This document shows positions 43,146 to 51,144 of a stretch of 64,000 nucleotides of DNA, piece by piece. Every line of letters begins with the position of its first letter. Position 1 is the stretch's first letter. A model generated the notes under the pieces. It worked only from the letters and a program-made list of their open reading frames with translations. It searched no databases and was not told the origin of the DNA. Origin of the DNA: Desulfitobacterium sp038181555 (GTDB taxonomy: Bacteria; Bacillota; Desulfitobacteriia; Desulfitobacteriales; Desulfitobacteriaceae). The stretch is taken from assembly GCF_038181555.1 (NCBI RefSeq), contig NZ_JBBWUA010000001.1, forward strand, positions 248,001-312,000, written 5' to 3'. Position numbers and translations under genes: made by a program.

Positions 43146-44473
43146 TATTCTTCCCTCGCAGTGTTATACACCAAGCCGATAATGATGCAGAAGATCGTCA
43201 TGAGCTGAAGATTATAGAACACCCCGGCCATGAAATTATAGAGGAAAACCGCCGGCAACAGGGCAATATAAGACATACCAATCCAAGTCTTTACATCAAA
43301 GTATTCCTTCATGCGTCCGGCCGCTTCGACACGATAGCGTTTCAGGGCGAAAAGCCAAGGCTGAATGAAGAACCACAGATAGATGGCCAGCCCCACAAAC
43401 CCATAACGGCGGGTGAAAAGAGCATACTCATTATCTACCACCGTAGTCATGGCGTATTTTTGAGTACCCCAGCCGAGGACCGGGGATTGCCAGATGGACC
43501 CCACCGCGGCCCCGAGACGCTCCACATGGCCGATGAAGGAGTTGCTGGTGGAGAAGTTGAAGCCGTCCGTTAAACGCACGAAGAAGCCGTCGGAGGCTGT
43601 GGCAAAAAGCAACATGGTCACGAGGAACAACGCCCCGATCCGCAGTAGGATTCCTTTGCTTTTCCTATAATAGAAGAAAGCCCAAACACTTAAGATCGTC
43701 AAAACAATCCCGATTCCCGCCAAAGCGGTGCGGGAGATGGTCAAATACTCGACCTTTATTACTAACCCGATCAGAATCAGCAGAATGAAGGGAAAATATA
43801 TCTTCGATTCCACAAAGTAATAGCGAGCCACCAAAAAGGCTAAAGTCATAACCGTGAACGTTCCGAACACATTGGGATTATCAAAGGTTCCCAGGACCCG
43901 CGCCGGGTTGCCGAGAATCATGGTTTCCCAGTGGCTCGGATTAAAAAAGGGCGAAAACCAAGCGTTTAAATTAAACAGGTTCAGACTTTGGGCAAAACTG
44001 AATAGAATTAGGAAGCCTAATGCTCCTAAGAAGGTATAACTCAGGACCGCAAACTCAGCATCCCGAAAGTTGATGGAGAGGACTAAGGTAACCACAAGGA
44101 AATATTTGAAAAAGGTCACCAGCTCCATCACATCCCGTAAACCGTATGCTCCGGCGCCGAGAATGACGACCCCGTAAAAGTTTGAGATAGCATAGGAAAG
44201 GACCAGGCAGCTAAAAATGAGCACAATCCGCTTCAAGGCCGAACCCTGCAGACGCAACTCCTCCCGGGCATCCGCTGAAAAGCGAAAGCCTTTGAAGATG
44301 AAAGCCAAGATATTCAGACCAAAGACGCCAAATAAAAGCAACTCATCGACCCGAATGTTCGGGAGCGTTGGGTGGATTTCAAAGGAAGGAAGCAGCATGG
44401 CCGAAAGCATCACTAGGAGCAAAACAATTAAACGACTATCGTTGCCTTTAGTCAGCCCATTATTCCAAAACAT
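43142..44473 (-). CDS. O-antigen ligase/polymerase-like membrane protein (Wzy/WaaL family)
   Basis: A 443-residue protein with about 11-12 hydrophobic segments and one large extracytoplasmic loop (about 290-370). The loop includes the family region GWGTQKYAMTTVVDNEYALF, which holds the conserved Tyr/His-type polymerase neighbourhood. It probably polymerises lipid-linked repeat units (Wzy) or transfers polymer to the wall. GAGGAGG precedes the ATG. Which of the two activities it has cannot be decided from sequence. Confidence 0.85.
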   Translation of the reverse strand: MFWNNGLTKGNDSRLIVLLLVMLSAMLLPSFEIHPTLPNIRVDELLLFGVFGLNILAFIFKGFRFSADAREELRLQGSALKRIVLIFSCLVLSYAISNFYGVVILGAGAYGLRDVMELVTFFKYFLVVTLVLSINFRDAEFAVLSYTFLGALGFLILFSFAQSLNLFNLNAWFSPFFNPSHWETMILGNPARVLGTFDNPNVFGTFTVMTLAFLVARYYFVESKIYFPFILLILIGLVIKVEYLTISRTALAGIGIVLTILSVWAFFYYRKSKGILLRIGALFLVTMLLFATASDGFFVRLTDGFNFSTSNSFIGHVERLGAAVGSIWQSPVLGWGTQKYAMTTVVDNEYALFTRRYGFVGLAIYLWFFIQPWLFALKRYRVEAAGRMKEYFDVKTWIGMSYIALLPAVFLYNFMAGVFYNLQLMTIFCIIIGLVYNTAREEY

Positions 44474-44585
44474 AAATTCCTCCTCAGTACTATATAGAAC
44501 ACCGGACTAACCACTCTTAGGTTCCCTGCCCCTTTAGGCAATGAGTATTAAAGGGTGGTTAGGTCCAGTATGGACTCGACTAAAC

Positions 44586-45698
44586 TTAACCCAAGACCTC
44601 AAGGATGACCTGGACAATCTCATGCAACTGACCATCAGTTAATTCGGGATAGCAAGGGATAGCTAAAGCTTGGGTGCAAGCTTCCTCAGCGAGCGGGAAA
44701 TCTCCTACCTGATAACCGAGATCCACAAAGGCTTTTTGCAGGTGCAACGGAACTGGATAATAAATAGCATTAGCGATGGCCTTGGCCGTTAAAGCAGCCA
44801 TGAGCTTTTCTCGTTCTGGGGTTCTCAGTACATAAAGATGGAACACATGCTTCAATCCAGCCTCTTGATAAGGCAAAACAACCTTGCCATCGGCGGCCAA
44901 AGGAGCTAATAGCTCATCATAGAAAGCAGCCTTATCAGCCCGTGCCTGATTCCACTCATCGATATAGCGCAGCTTCACCCGCAGAATCGCTGCTTGCAGC
45001 TCATCAAGGCGGCTGTTATAGCCGATCTCATCATGGTAATACTTCGTCTTACAACCGTGGAAGCGCAGGACGCGAGCTGCCTCTGCCAATGCATCATCAT
45101 TGGTGACAATCATACCGCCGTCCCCGTAGCCGCCCAAGTTTTTGGTCGGGAAAAAGCTAAAGGTTCCCGCATCCCCCAAGAAGCCGGCTTTATGTCCTTT
45201 ATATTCTGCCCCTATCGCTTGGGCTGCATCCTCAATCACTTTTAAATTGTACTTCTTAGCTAGCCCTAAGATGGGATCCATATCCGCCATTTGGCCAAAA
45301 ATATGTACTGGAATAATCCCTTTGGTCTTCGCCGTGATCTTACCTTCCAGCTGGGCCACGTCCATATTCAGGGTCTGAGGATCAATCTCCACAAACACCG
45401 GTGTTGCCCCCACCTGGGCAATGCTCTCCGCAGAAGCAAAGAACGTAAAAGGACTGGTGATCACTTCATCCCCGGGGCCGATTCCACAAGCCTTTAAAAC
45501 AATCACTAAAGCATCTGTACCATTGCCCACGGCCACGGCATGCTTCGTACCGCAGTAGGCAGCGATTTCCTCTTCAAAGGTTTTCATCTCAGGGCCGAAG
45601 ATAAATTTACTTGAATCCAGAACCCCTAAAACGGCCTGGTCAATTTCCTCTTTAATCGCAAGATATTGGGCTTTCAAATCTAACAATGGAATAGACAT
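44586..45698 (-). CDS. DegT/DnrJ/EryC1 aminotransferase (WbpE-like)
   Basis: A 370-residue PLP-dependent sugar aminotransferase. The active-site Lys is in FFPTKNLGGYGDGGM (about residue 184), PLP-contact residues in GNGTDALVI and EDAAQAIGAEYKG, and the C-terminal AIPCYPELTDGQ is typical. Best fit is WbpE, which aminates C3 of the 3-keto UDP-GlcNAc-uronate made by the WbpA/WbpB-like enzymes. ATG 45698 is preferred over TTG 45704 on ribosome-site spacing. First gene of the leftward operon. Confidence 0.9.
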   Translation of the reverse strand: MSIPLLDLKAQYLAIKEEIDQAVLGVLDSSKFIFGPEMKTFEEEIAAYCGTKHAVAVGNGTDALVIVLKACGIGPGDEVITSPFTFFASAESIAQVGATPVFVEIDPQTLNMDVAQLEGKITAKTKGIIPVHIFGQMADMDPILGLAKKYNLKVIEDAAQAIGAEYKGHKAGFLGDAGTFSFFPTKNLGGYGDGGMIVTNDDALAEAARVLRFHGCKTKYYHDEIGYNSRLDELQAAILRVKLRYIDEWNQARADKAAFYDELLAPLAADGKVVLPYQEAGLKHVFHLYVLRTPEREKLMAALTAKAIANAIYYPVPLHLQKAFVDLGYQVGDFPLAEEACTQALAIPCYPELTDGQLHEIVQVILEVLG

Positions 45699-45727
45699 CG
45701 TCAATTCGTCCTTTCATCACATAGTGT

Positions 45728-45757
45728 ATTATAATTAATTCGATTTAATGGGTTAAA
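45728..45757 (-). promoter_or_regulatory. candidate promoter of the leftward polysaccharide operon
   Basis: On the minus strand TTTAAC (45757-45752), an 18-bp spacer and a consensus TATAAT (45733-45728) lie 30 bp before the aminotransferase start. Confidence 0.5.
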
Positions 45758-45887
45758 ATTCTACACTTAAGGGTACAACGAATAAGATTACTTTTCAAGG
45801 ACTGTACATTGTTTCCGTAAAAAAAGTAGTGTAGGATCTTCCATAGTGCAGGCGAAGAATACTGCAGCTAAATTGCTGTTCGTGTGG

Positions 45888-45922
45888 TTGACAAAAAACG
45901 GAGTTTTGCAATACAATGTATT
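45888..45922 (+). promoter_or_regulatory. promoter with palindromic operator of the toxin-antitoxin pair
   Basis: TTGACA (45888-45893), an 18-bp spacer and TACAAT (45912-45917). The perfect palindrome AATACA-A-TGTATT (45910-45922) covers the -10 box, the expected place for autorepression by a ribbon-helix-helix antitoxin. Confidence 0.75.
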
Positions 45923-45958
45923 ACAAAAGAATGTTGCAAACGAAAGGTGGTTTGCCCG

Positions 45959-46180
45959 ATGACAATTTCTATTCGGCTTAGTCCGACTGAAGCAGAACTC
46001 ATTAAGAGCTATGCAATACTAAAAAACCAAAGCGTATCTGATGTGATGAGGAAAGCAATTCTTCAGCAGATCGAAGATGAATATGATCTTGAAGTTTATG
46101 AAAAAGCAATGGCCGAATATCACAAAAATCCTGTGACCTACTCCCTTGAGGAAGTTGAAAAGGAACTGGGATTAAGATGA
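45959..46180 (+). CDS. RelB-like ribbon-helix-helix antitoxin
   Basis: A 73-residue protein starting at ATG 45959, 8 nt after AAAGGTGG. The N-terminus TISIRLSPTEAELIKSYAIL and VSDVMRKAILQQIEDEYD are a ribbon-helix-helix DNA-binding fold; the C-terminus (EYHKNPVTYSLEEVEKELGL) is the flexible toxin-binding part common to RelB/DUF6290 antitoxins. It overlaps the toxin gene by 4 bp. Confidence 0.88.
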   Translation: MTISIRLSPTEAELIKSYAILKNQSVSDVMRKAILQQIEDEYDLEVYEKAMAEYHKNPVTYSLEEVEKELGLR

Positions 46181-46440
46181 TGTATCACGTCATCCTTACT
46201 GATGGAGCCAAAAAGGAAATTAAAAAGCTGGATAGGCCGATTGCCCTTCTTATTCTGGCTTGGATACGCAAGAATTTAGAGGGGTGCGATAATCCCCGAC
46301 TCCATGGCAAAGCGCTTAAAGGCAATTTAGATAGTAGATGGAGTTATCGGGTGGGCGATTATCGTTTGCTTGCTGAGATACAGGACAGTGAAGTTATCAT
46401 ATTAATAGTGAGTGTCGGTCATCGAAGAGAAGTATATTAA
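46177..46440 (+). CDS. RelE/ParE family toxin
   Basis: An 87-residue RelE-fold protein. LTDGAKKEIKKLDRPIALL is the first helical part; LHGKALKGNLDSRWSYRVGDYRLLAEI, with its Arg residues, is the RNase/ribosome-binding surface; VSVGHRREVY is the C-terminal signature with the usual His/Arg/Tyr. In this family such residues cut mRNA in the ribosome. The pair sits between two leftward envelope gene blocks and may stabilise the locus (inference). Confidence 0.9.
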   Translation: MMYHVILTDGAKKEIKKLDRPIALLILAWIRKNLEGCDNPRLHGKALKGNLDSRWSYRVGDYRLLAEIQDSEVIILIVSVGHRREVY

Positions 46441-46453
46441 AGCTAGTACTAAA

Positions 46454-46493
46454 GGGAGTGTTGTCTACTATATAAGTAGTAGACAACACTCCC
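46454..46493. terminator. long hairpin between toxin and GH18 genes
   Basis: GGGAGTGTTGTCTACTA and TAGTAGACAACACTCCC form a perfect 17-bp stem with a 6-nt loop; GATTTTA follows on plus. It lies between convergent genes and can serve both, although T-tracts are weak. Confidence 0.7.
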
Positions 46494-46510
46494 GATTTTA
46501 TGCACTGGTT

Positions 46511-48571
46511 CTACCGCAGATGCTGATTGAGCAGGGGATAGAGTCCCTCGGCGGTTTCTTCATCCACCCAGCCCATAGCCCAAGGACCGACACCGGCCAG
46601 GCCAAACTCATTGATTACGCCTAGCTTGGCATTCCAACTGGTGTAATCATCGAAAAATACCGTATGCTCGACACCCTTATCGTCCGTGTACTTAAAGGTT
46701 GGGGTACCGACAGGGTCATTACCAGGGTACTTAGCGTAAGTGATTTCGGCACCATAAGTTTGGGCGATCTCCATGGCCTTGGAATAGCCAAAGGCAGTGG
46801 AATTATAAGTGGGATTGCCGCTGGCATCCTTGCCGGTGACCACCCAATCCCGTCCGTAGTAGGGTAGTCCCATCATGACCTTGCTCATATCCACCCCTTG
46901 ATCCTTTACATAGGTAAGAACCTGTTTGATCCAAGGATAAGGAGCGATGGCCCCCGGAGCGGAGGTCCGGTAGTGATGATCATAGGTCATCACATGCATA
47001 TAATCCACCACATTAGAGAGCGCTTCATAATCAAAGGCATCTAGCCAGTACTGACTGGAGGACATTCGAGGCATCACAGTCATGACCACAATCTTATTCA
47101 TGGGCTTTAACTCAGCGTAAAGAGATTCCATAAAGGCAGTTAAATCATTTCTCACCCCATCATTAGGGTCCTTAGCATCGCCATAATCCAAAGGAGTCTC
47201 AAAATCGATGACCACCCCATCAGAACGGGTGTCTTCAATCAACTTCACAATCTCGCCGATCATTTTTTCTTGAGCAGCAGGACTTTTTAGCAGAGTGTTG
47301 ATGGAAGCGCCACTGCCGTTGATCAGAGGCAGAACCTTCATCCCTAAGCCGTGAGCCATATTGGTGAGCTGAAGATAATTACTAGAGCCCTCCTCCCAAA
47401 CCAACTTCAGGGTCCCGTCCGCACCGATGGAGGAGCGCCAGTTGGGGGAGACATAGTCCACATAATCCGTAGCACGATTGGGGATCATGGCAAGTTGATT
47501 GAGATAGGTTTCGTATTTGGCATAACCATCCCAGTATTGCAGAGAAATCTTCGGATGCAAATTGCCCGTGCGAATAATGCTCTCCATACCGTAGCTAATC
47601 ACTCCCCAGCCACCCAGCAGGATAAAGTGTGCACTTTCCTCCCGACGTGCACCCAGATAATCCATGCTCGCTTCCTTAAGATCCTTTTGCGGGACCAAAA
47701 CAATCGGGTTATTGTTCTTAGCGGCTAAGGCAGCTCCGGCCAGGGCATCCGGGAATTTTGTGCCCGTAGCGACATAAATCGCTTCATTATTAAAGCTTAA
47801 GCTATTGAGGATTTCCAGATTGGTTCCATAGCGATCGGTTCCGGCTAAACGATCCACACTGAAGCTCAATTCTTCTAACTGAGTCTTTACCTCAGGGAGA
47901 ATAACCCCCTCGCCACCAATCAGGGTCACCTCTTTGACTCCCAAGCTTTGCAGGGTTTCCAACGTAACCTCAGGGACCTTTTTCTTCTCAGTCAAAAGCA
48001 GAGGAATTCCTTGAGCAGCAGCATAAGAGGAAATGCTCAAAGCATCGGGGAAATCCGTGCCCAAAGCCAAGAAGGCCTTTTCGGTTTGAGGTACAGCGAC
48101 CTTAGCGATCTCACTGGCCGTAATATAGCGGTCCGTTCCCTCGAGACGTTCCACGGTCAATCCTTCACTGATCAGAGTATTTTCCACTGCTTCTGAGACA
48201 GCCCCCCGACTGCCTAAGATGTAAACTGTCGAGGCCTCCAGTCGCTTAATTTCCTCTAACACTCCAGCAGTTAGCTGCTTAGTTTCTGTTAATAGCAAGG
48301 GAGCATTCACACTCGTGGTCAGCACCACCCCGGCTAAAGCATCGGGAAAATCATCCCCGCGAGCCAAGACAACGGACTCAGCGTAATCCCATCCCCCTTG
48401 GGAGACTTGGATCGCCGTATCGTAGCGAGAGGTCCCCGCTAAGCGCAAAGGTTGAGTTATAGAAGTTTCGGCCTGAACAGCTTGAGGCACCAAAGGCATT
48501 ATGCCCGAGTTTGTGAATAAAAGGGTGAAGGCTGTCAAAGTCACAACGGCAATTTTTATAGTTTTCTTCAT
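46511..48571 (-). CDS. CWB2 surface protein with GH18 (glucosidase/chitinase-like) domain
   Basis: A 686-residue exported protein. The signal peptide MKKTIKIAVVTLTAF... ends near AVQA/ETS (about residue 34). Three CWB2 repeats (about 40-330) show FPDALAG, FPDALSI, FPDALAG and ILGSRG/IGGEGV/LGGWGV signatures. A GH18 barrel follows (about 340-686) with the catalytic DGVVIDFETP (DxxDxDxE) and VMGLPYYGRDWVV, closest in look to the spore-cortex YaaH-type glycosidases. It probably hydrolyses peptidoglycan glycan strands. Start ATG 48571 follows AAAGGAGAG; a longer frame to 48628 was rejected. Confidence 0.9.
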   Translation of the reverse strand: MKKTIKIAVVTLTAFTLLFTNSGIMPLVPQAVQAETSITQPLRLAGTSRYDTAIQVSQGGWDYAESVVLARGDDFPDALAGVVLTTSVNAPLLLTETKQLTAGVLEEIKRLEASTVYILGSRGAVSEAVENTLISEGLTVERLEGTDRYITASEIAKVAVPQTEKAFLALGTDFPDALSISSYAAAQGIPLLLTEKKKVPEVTLETLQSLGVKEVTLIGGEGVILPEVKTQLEELSFSVDRLAGTDRYGTNLEILNSLSFNNEAIYVATGTKFPDALAGAALAAKNNNPIVLVPQKDLKEASMDYLGARREESAHFILLGGWGVISYGMESIIRTGNLHPKISLQYWDGYAKYETYLNQLAMIPNRATDYVDYVSPNWRSSIGADGTLKLVWEEGSSNYLQLTNMAHGLGMKVLPLINGSGASINTLLKSPAAQEKMIGEIVKLIEDTRSDGVVIDFETPLDYGDAKDPNDGVRNDLTAFMESLYAELKPMNKIVVMTVMPRMSSSQYWLDAFDYEALSNVVDYMHVMTYDHHYRTSAPGAIAPYPWIKQVLTYVKDQGVDMSKVMMGLPYYGRDWVVTGKDASGNPTYNSTAFGYSKAMEIAQTYGAEITYAKYPGNDPVGTPTFKYTDDKGVEHTVFFDDYTSWNAKLGVINEFGLAGVGPWAMGWVDEETAEGLYPLLNQHLR

Positions 48572-49020
48572 TTTTCTCTCCTTTTTGTTATTCATTGATA
48601 CTAGGGTTGCTAATAGGGCGACCGACATTTAGGCCGCCCTACATACGTACATAATTAGGAACACAATAAAGAACATAATCATAATTAAGAAGTGTTCTTG
48701 GTTTTAGACTAACACTGTCCGTTAAATCTGACACGGTTCTCTGTTGTCTCTGCGAATACTTCGCTAAAAAGCAAAGAAACCCTTTACAAAATAAAGGAGA
48801 ATAACAAGAGTTAATAAATTTTTAACATATTAAGAGGAAGAAAAGGTGATCCTTGTCAGTCTATTACTATGTAAGGATTCACAGTCCTCGGCAACCGCAA
48901 AGGGGACGAACTGACCATCGCTTGCCCAGCAAATGGTCAAGATTCCCAAAAGGATTCAGTAATATCCCGTCGAAACATGCAAAGTACCAAAAGGTTTACA
49001 ACGATCAAGGAGGGTTTTCC
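48572..49020. other. intergenic region between divergent CWB2 genes
   Basis: No gene is supported. Near the GH18 gene AGGGCG (48617) and CGCCCT (48636) make a hairpin in its leader. Before the amidase gene (48870-48970) TGACCAT/ATGGTCA with an inner GCT/AGC stem and GTCC/GGAC suggest a structured leader, but no known riboswitch core was recognised. AAGGAGGG at 49008-49015 is the amidase ribosome binding site. Confidence 0.45.
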
Positions 49021-50652
49021 GTGTGGCTACCACCAAAAAAATGGAGCGCTCTCCTCGCCGCTTCCTTTAGTCTTTGGCTATTAGGTCAAGCACCGGTTGC
49101 AGCAGCTCCTCTAACAGCAGATGTAGATCGCCTCTACGGAGCAACGCGCATTGAGACAGCTTTAAAGATTTCCCAGGCAGGCTGGGGCGAAGCTCAGACC
49201 GTTCTCCTAGCCCGCGGAGATGCCTTCCCGGACTCCTTAGTCTCCGTCCCTCTTTCCAAGCGCTATGATGCCCCCATTCTTCTGACCGGTTCTAAGGGCT
49301 TGGACCATGAAGTGCTAGAGGAAATTAAACGACTCAAGGCTCAGCATGTGATCTTACTGGGAGGTGCCGGTGTCATGGGGACACCCATCAGCAAGGCTCT
49401 GGAAACCGCTGGACTGACCTGGGAACGCATCGGCGGAGCGGATCGCTATGAGACCGCCGCCCTAGTCGCTGAGCACCTAGGAGGCAATGGCCAGGTGGTC
49501 CTCACCAGTGGCGAGAATTTCCCCGATGCCCTAGCCATCGGACCCTATGCCGGTATCACCGAGACCCCCATCTTGCTCACGAAAGCTCAAGAACTTCCCG
49601 CTGTCACTCGGCATAAGTTAGAAGCGTTGGGCGCATACCAGCTCAATGAGGAGGCAGAAGCCGTGACCCGGACTATCGTGGTCGGAGGAGAGGGAGTCAT
49701 TGCCCCCATTACCTTAGAAGGATTAACCGGAATGACGCGGCTAAGCGGCCAAGACCGCTACGAGACCGCTGCCCAAGCCTTTTGGTTCACCCAAGAGGAG
49801 TTCGGGACGGACCCGTCCGACGCTCCCGAGGAGCAACGGGCTTTCCTTGTCACCGGGGAGAATTTCCCCGATGCCTTAGTCACCGGCGCCTTAGCCGTCA
49901 AACAGAATGCCTACCTATTTATGTCCAGTCATGCCGGACTACCGGCCATCACCTATTCCGCCATGGGCAATGCCACCGTGAATCAGCTCTTGGTCACCAT
50001 GATTGGCGGGGAAGTCATACTCTCCGACCGAGTCAAAGGTATCGTCGCCGGCACGATTCAACCGCCCTATCTCCTAGCCGGTCTCACCATAGTTGTGGAC
50101 CCTGGCCATGGGGGTAAAGATGTAGGAGCAGTGGGGGCTAGCGGTTCCTATGAGAAGAACTCGACCCTGCCTGTGGGGTTAAATCTGACGAATCTACTCC
50201 GCCAAGCGGGAGCCAAAGTTGTGATGACCCGCACCGGGGATACCCCGCCCTCCGGCGCAAGCTATGTAGAATTAAAAGATTTACAAACTCGGGTCAAAAT
50301 TGCGAATCAGATTGAGGCTGATGTTTACGTCTCTATACACAACGATGCTTTTTCCAATCCGGAGGCAGGGGGAGTGACAACGTATATTTCCGCGGCTAAT
50401 CCCAGAGGTGAAGAGGGAAGAAAACTGGCTACTGCAGTTCAGCAAGAAGTGATCAAGCAAGTGGAGCTCCAGGACCGCAAAGTCAAGACGGCCAACTTTT
50501 ATGTGATTAAAAATACCACGATGCCGGCTATTCTTGTGGAACTAGGCTTTATTTCAAATCCTCAGGAAGAAAAGTTGATCATTAGTCCAGAATTTCAACA
50601 AAAAGCAGCTCTAGGGATCTACCGAGGCATTCTAATTTACCGGGGTTATTAG
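49021..50652 (+). CDS. CWB2 surface N-acetylmuramoyl-L-alanine amidase
   Basis: A 543-residue exported protein. A signal peptide (ALLAASFSLWLLGQAPVAAA) is followed by three CWB2 repeats (about 35-340; FPDSLVS, FPDALAI, FPDALVT). The C-terminal Amidase_3 domain (about 365-543) has zinc-site residues in VVDPGHGGKDVGA, EKNSTL and SIHNDAF and the late catalytic Glu in AILVELGFISN. It cuts the amide between MurNAc and the stem peptide. GTG 49021 after AAGGAGGG is chosen over an in-frame start at 48853, which would bury the signal peptide. Confidence 0.9.
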   Translation: MWLPPKKWSALLAASFSLWLLGQAPVAAAPLTADVDRLYGATRIETALKISQAGWGEAQTVLLARGDAFPDSLVSVPLSKRYDAPILLTGSKGLDHEVLEEIKRLKAQHVILLGGAGVMGTPISKALETAGLTWERIGGADRYETAALVAEHLGGNGQVVLTSGENFPDALAIGPYAGITETPILLTKAQELPAVTRHKLEALGAYQLNEEAEAVTRTIVVGGEGVIAPITLEGLTGMTRLSGQDRYETAAQAFWFTQEEFGTDPSDAPEEQRAFLVTGENFPDALVTGALAVKQNAYLFMSSHAGLPAITYSAMGNATVNQLLVTMIGGEVILSDRVKGIVAGTIQPPYLLAGLTIVVDPGHGGKDVGAVGASGSYEKNSTLPVGLNLTNLLRQAGAKVVMTRTGDTPPSGASYVELKDLQTRVKIANQIEADVYVSIHNDAFSNPEAGGVTTYISAANPRGEEGRKLATAVQQEVIKQVELQDRKVKTANFYVIKNTTMPAILVELGFISNPQEEKLIISPEFQQKAALGIYRGILIYRGY

Positions 50653-51144
50653 CAAATACCCAACATTAATGGACATAAGCATGGTAATTAAGAAAAAGTT
50701 AATAAAAAAATTTACAAAAGGTCTAGAAAAAACCTTGATAATTAGGTAAACTAATCTATGCAACTCGTAGGATGTAAATCTCCCAATTATTTCTTGTGAA
50801 AATTTCTGAGAGATTGCAGGAATATTGTTTTCCGCATCGAATAGTTATACGAGTGTAGAACCTGTTTAGGGTTTCTTCATTAACTTTGTCTAAAGGGTAA
50901 GCCACCCGAGAGGCGTAAGCCTTCTAGGGGGGACGCCCCCGTTAAAGGGTGGGATGCCTTTAGATATTGCGCAATGTCTAAAGATTTGCGGCTTATATTA
51001 AGGGGGTGAGTGACGACCACTGATCATCGCAGGTGAGAGGTACGGTAAATAGGTTGCTTTCTTAATTAAGAAAAACACATATGTGACCGTGACTTCGGAA
51101 GACACAAAAACGTTACCACGTAAATGAGAGGAGAAATTCACTAC
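50653..51144 (+). other. long leader region of the S-layer gene
   Basis: 490 bp without a gene. The first part is A+T-rich and may hold promoters (TTGATA 50735, several A+T-rich -10-like boxes; no clear pair). 50889-50983 forms the switch-like structure listed separately. GAGAGGAG at 51127-51134 is the ribosome binding site. Long stable leaders are usual for very abundant S-layer proteins. Confidence 0.5.
50889..50983 (+). promoter_or_regulatory. candidate riboswitch-like leader with two exclusive folds
   Basis: Fold A is a closed junction: TCTAAAGG (50889) with CCTTTAGA (50957), CCACCC (50902) with GGGTGG (50947), hairpins AGGC-gtaa-GCCT and a GGGGG/CCCCC stem. Fold B pairs CTTTAGATATTGC (50958-50970) with GCAATGTCTAAAG (50971-50983), 13 bp. 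Both use the CTTTAGA strand, so they exclude each other, the hallmark of a switching RNA. No known aptamer consensus was recognised and no U-tract follows, so control of translation or stability is more likely than termination. Confidence 0.5.

Noticed and set aside
43112..43573. 153-codon plus-strand frame
   Set aside because: It is the antisense shadow of the polymerase/ligase gene, whose membrane-protein translation is convincing.
50889..50983. c-di-GMP-I riboswitch before the S-layer gene
   Set aside because: The conserved GCAAACC and GGGACGCAAAGCC core segments are absent, so I call it only an unassigned structured leader.
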